Assembly: GCF_023509825.1 (NCBI RefSeq)
Contig: NZ_JAKQXY010000001.1
Coordinates: 62,001-126,000, forward strand
Reading direction: 5' to 3'
Length of the DNA: 64,000 bases
From: Spiroplasma attinicola
GTDB taxonomy: Bacteria > Bacillota_I > Bacilli_A > Mycoplasmatales > VBWQ01
Shown here piece after piece: positions 62,812-64,000 of the stretch. The notes beneath the pieces were generated by a model. The model was given only the letters and a program-made list of their open reading frames with translations, ran no database searches and was not told the DNA's origin. Position 1 is the stretch's first letter. Each line of letters opens with the position of its first letter. The translations under genes were made by a program, and so were the position numbers.

Positions 62812-63721
62812 TTTTAGTTTTTTTAAAATAAGCAATTGTATTTTTTAAATCACTTTTAATTTGCTCAATTAAAACCTCTTTACTAGAAAAATTAATATTA
62901 TCTCGTAAATAATTCAAAAATTGCGTTTTAATTGTTTTACCATAAATATTTTGCTTAAAATCTAATAAATATGATTCAACCAAAGGTTTATTATTACGAA
63001 TAATAACTACTGTCATTGATTGATACCATTTATTATCAACTTCAGTTCTACTAATATAAGTAGCAACACCAGGAATAACATAATTATTAGTTAATTCTAA
63101 ATTTGCTGTTGGAAAGCCTAAAGTTCGCGCTTCTTTAATGCCATCAACAACTTTACCCGTTAATGTATATTTAGTAGCTAATAAACTATTAGCATGTACT
63201 ATTTCTTTCTTTTCTAGCAATCCTTTAATATAACTTGAAGAAATTTTTTGTTGATTTTGATCATAGACATCTTGGCTAAGAAAAACTTGTAATTGTGAAT
63301 CTTGTAAAGTTTTTAAATCACCTTGTCCTTTAGCACCAAAGTGAACATCTTTATTAACAACAACTGCTCTAACATCATTATTTAATAATCATTTAATAAA
63401 ATTTTCAGCAGAAGTTTGTGCTAATTCTTGACTAAATGTTAATTGACAATAATAATTAATATTTTTATTTGTTAAAAAAGCAATTTTATCTTGATTATTT
63501 AAAATAATTGGAAATTCTTTTTGCAATAAAATATTTTGTGGTTTTACATCAAAACTAATTACCAGTGTTTGATAATGATTATCTTTTGCAATTTTAATCA
63601 TTTTAGTTAATAACGCTTGATGACCTAAATGTCAGCCATCAAAAAAACCTCAAATCGCAATTAAAGGTTTATTTTCTTGATTAACTTTACTGCTTAAATT
63701 ATTAGTTTTTATCACTCTCAT
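62804..63721 (-). CDS. ribF: Bifunctional riboflavin kinase / FAD synthetase
   Basis: RibF converts riboflavin to FMN and then FAD. The 305-residue protein has an N-terminal nucleotidyltransferase domain with WGFFDGWHLGHQALLTKM near 24-41 and SSSYIKGLL near 160, and a C-terminal riboflavin kinase with ARTLGFPTANLEL near 202 and the conserved IYGKTIKTQFLNYLRD. TGA is Trp several times. The start overlaps the last 20 bases of truB, matching the truB-ribF coupling seen in Firmicutes. The 3' end overlaps the convergent kinase gene by 8 bases. Confidence 0.96.
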
Positions 63722-64000
63722 CGATATTGAATCCTTTTTTACTAATATAAGTTGTACCCTTATTATTAGCATATATTGCCAAAGGTTGTTTATTATTATT
63801 AACTAATAAGATTTCTTTTTTAATTTCAAGATCTGGTAAGTTAATTTCTTGACCATTTTTAATTTTTGTAATCATATTTTTATTACTAATCGTAACAATT
63901 TTTAAAGAATTTTTCAATCCCTTAACAATTGGAATCATTTTATTTTTAATACTTTTTTCATCAACAATGTCATCTAATAAAATAGCATCTTGAATTCTAA
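63702..64000 (-). CDS. truB: tRNA pseudouridine synthase B (C-terminal part, cut by window edge)
   Basis: TruB makes pseudouridine 55 in tRNA. Only the last 98 or so codons lie in the window. They include IQDAILLDDIVDEK, matching the family's F-x-L-x-D-A-x-x-L region, and a short C-terminal domain that ends NIDESDKN. The 5' part with the catalytic Asp lies beyond base 64000. The identification rests on the segment just named and on ribF, which follows it here with a 20-base overlap as in other Firmicutes. Confidence 0.85.
   Translation of the reverse strand, partial: RIQDAILLDDIVDEKSIKNKMIPIVKGLKNSLKIVTISNKNMITKIKNGQEINLPDLEIKKEILLVNNNKQPLAIYANNKGTTYISKKGFNIDESDKN

Overview
The window is AT-rich chromosomal DNA from a mollicute, most likely a Spiroplasma. 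Dozens of genes read through in-frame TGA codons at conserved tryptophan positions (genetic code 4; a few TGG codons also occur). There are no cell-wall genes. Signs pointing to Spiroplasma rather than a minimal Mycoplasma are an apparently intact recA, an ftsA-like gene between rsmH and ftsZ, arginine deiminase genes, a formate/nitrite-type channel, and large repeat-containing surface proteins. The genus is inferred from content and synteny, not from a marker search. Coordinates of TGA-containing genes were rebuilt with UGA=Trp.

Layout. 1-3.6 kb: arginine catabolism (arcB cut by the left edge, arcA), RNase HIII, acpS and a short SSB-like protein. 3.8-6.7 kb: a membrane-anchored repeat protein and its decayed paralogue, each followed by the same hairpin in opposite orientation. 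6.7-25 kb: a long minus-strand block resembling Firmicute gene orders (frr-cdsA-polC; cinA-recA-rny with ffh and pgsA; rnpB-gpsB; hup; cmk-der), with small membrane proteins between. 25-28 kb: smc. 28.5-34.5 kb: a plus-strand ABC exporter with a 1394-residue FtsX-type permease. 34.5-36.4 kb: a secreted repeat protein. 36.5-40.7 kb: the division cluster mraZ-rsmH-ftsA-ftsZ-sepF. 41-44.3 kb: a channel gene, then an accessory island with an HNH protein, a DUF3800 protein flanked by two structured RNA-like elements, and a DUF4145 protein. 44.3-52.4 kb: rpsO, uvrC, an FtsK-like protein with only the membrane part, an RNase J-like protein that has lost nearly all metal ligands, and pnp. 52.5-58.4 kb: rhodanese, an orphan PemK/MazF-like toxin, a membrane-tethered EIIB-like domain without its phosphorylatable cysteine, nadK, spx, trpS, a HAD phosphatase, and a two-gene unit with a Panacea-type antitoxin. 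58.6-64 kb: a CorC/HlyC-type protein, a lipoprotein with a 14-A tract inside its promoter, rdgB with an orphan corrinoid adenosyltransferase, a choline-kinase-like protein, ribF and the end of truB.

Most genes are housekeeping: DNA replication and repair (polC, recA, uvrC, smc), RNA turnover (rny, pnp, RNase P and the RNase J-like protein), membrane lipid synthesis (cdsA, pgsA, acpS), protein targeting (ffh) and division. The points most worth attention are the DUF3800-RNA-HNH island, the Panacea pair, the degenerate RNase J and EIIB proteins, and the poly-A promoter, which resembles the phase switch of mycoplasma variable lipoproteins. No tRNA, rRNA, CRISPR array or intact insertion sequence was recognised.
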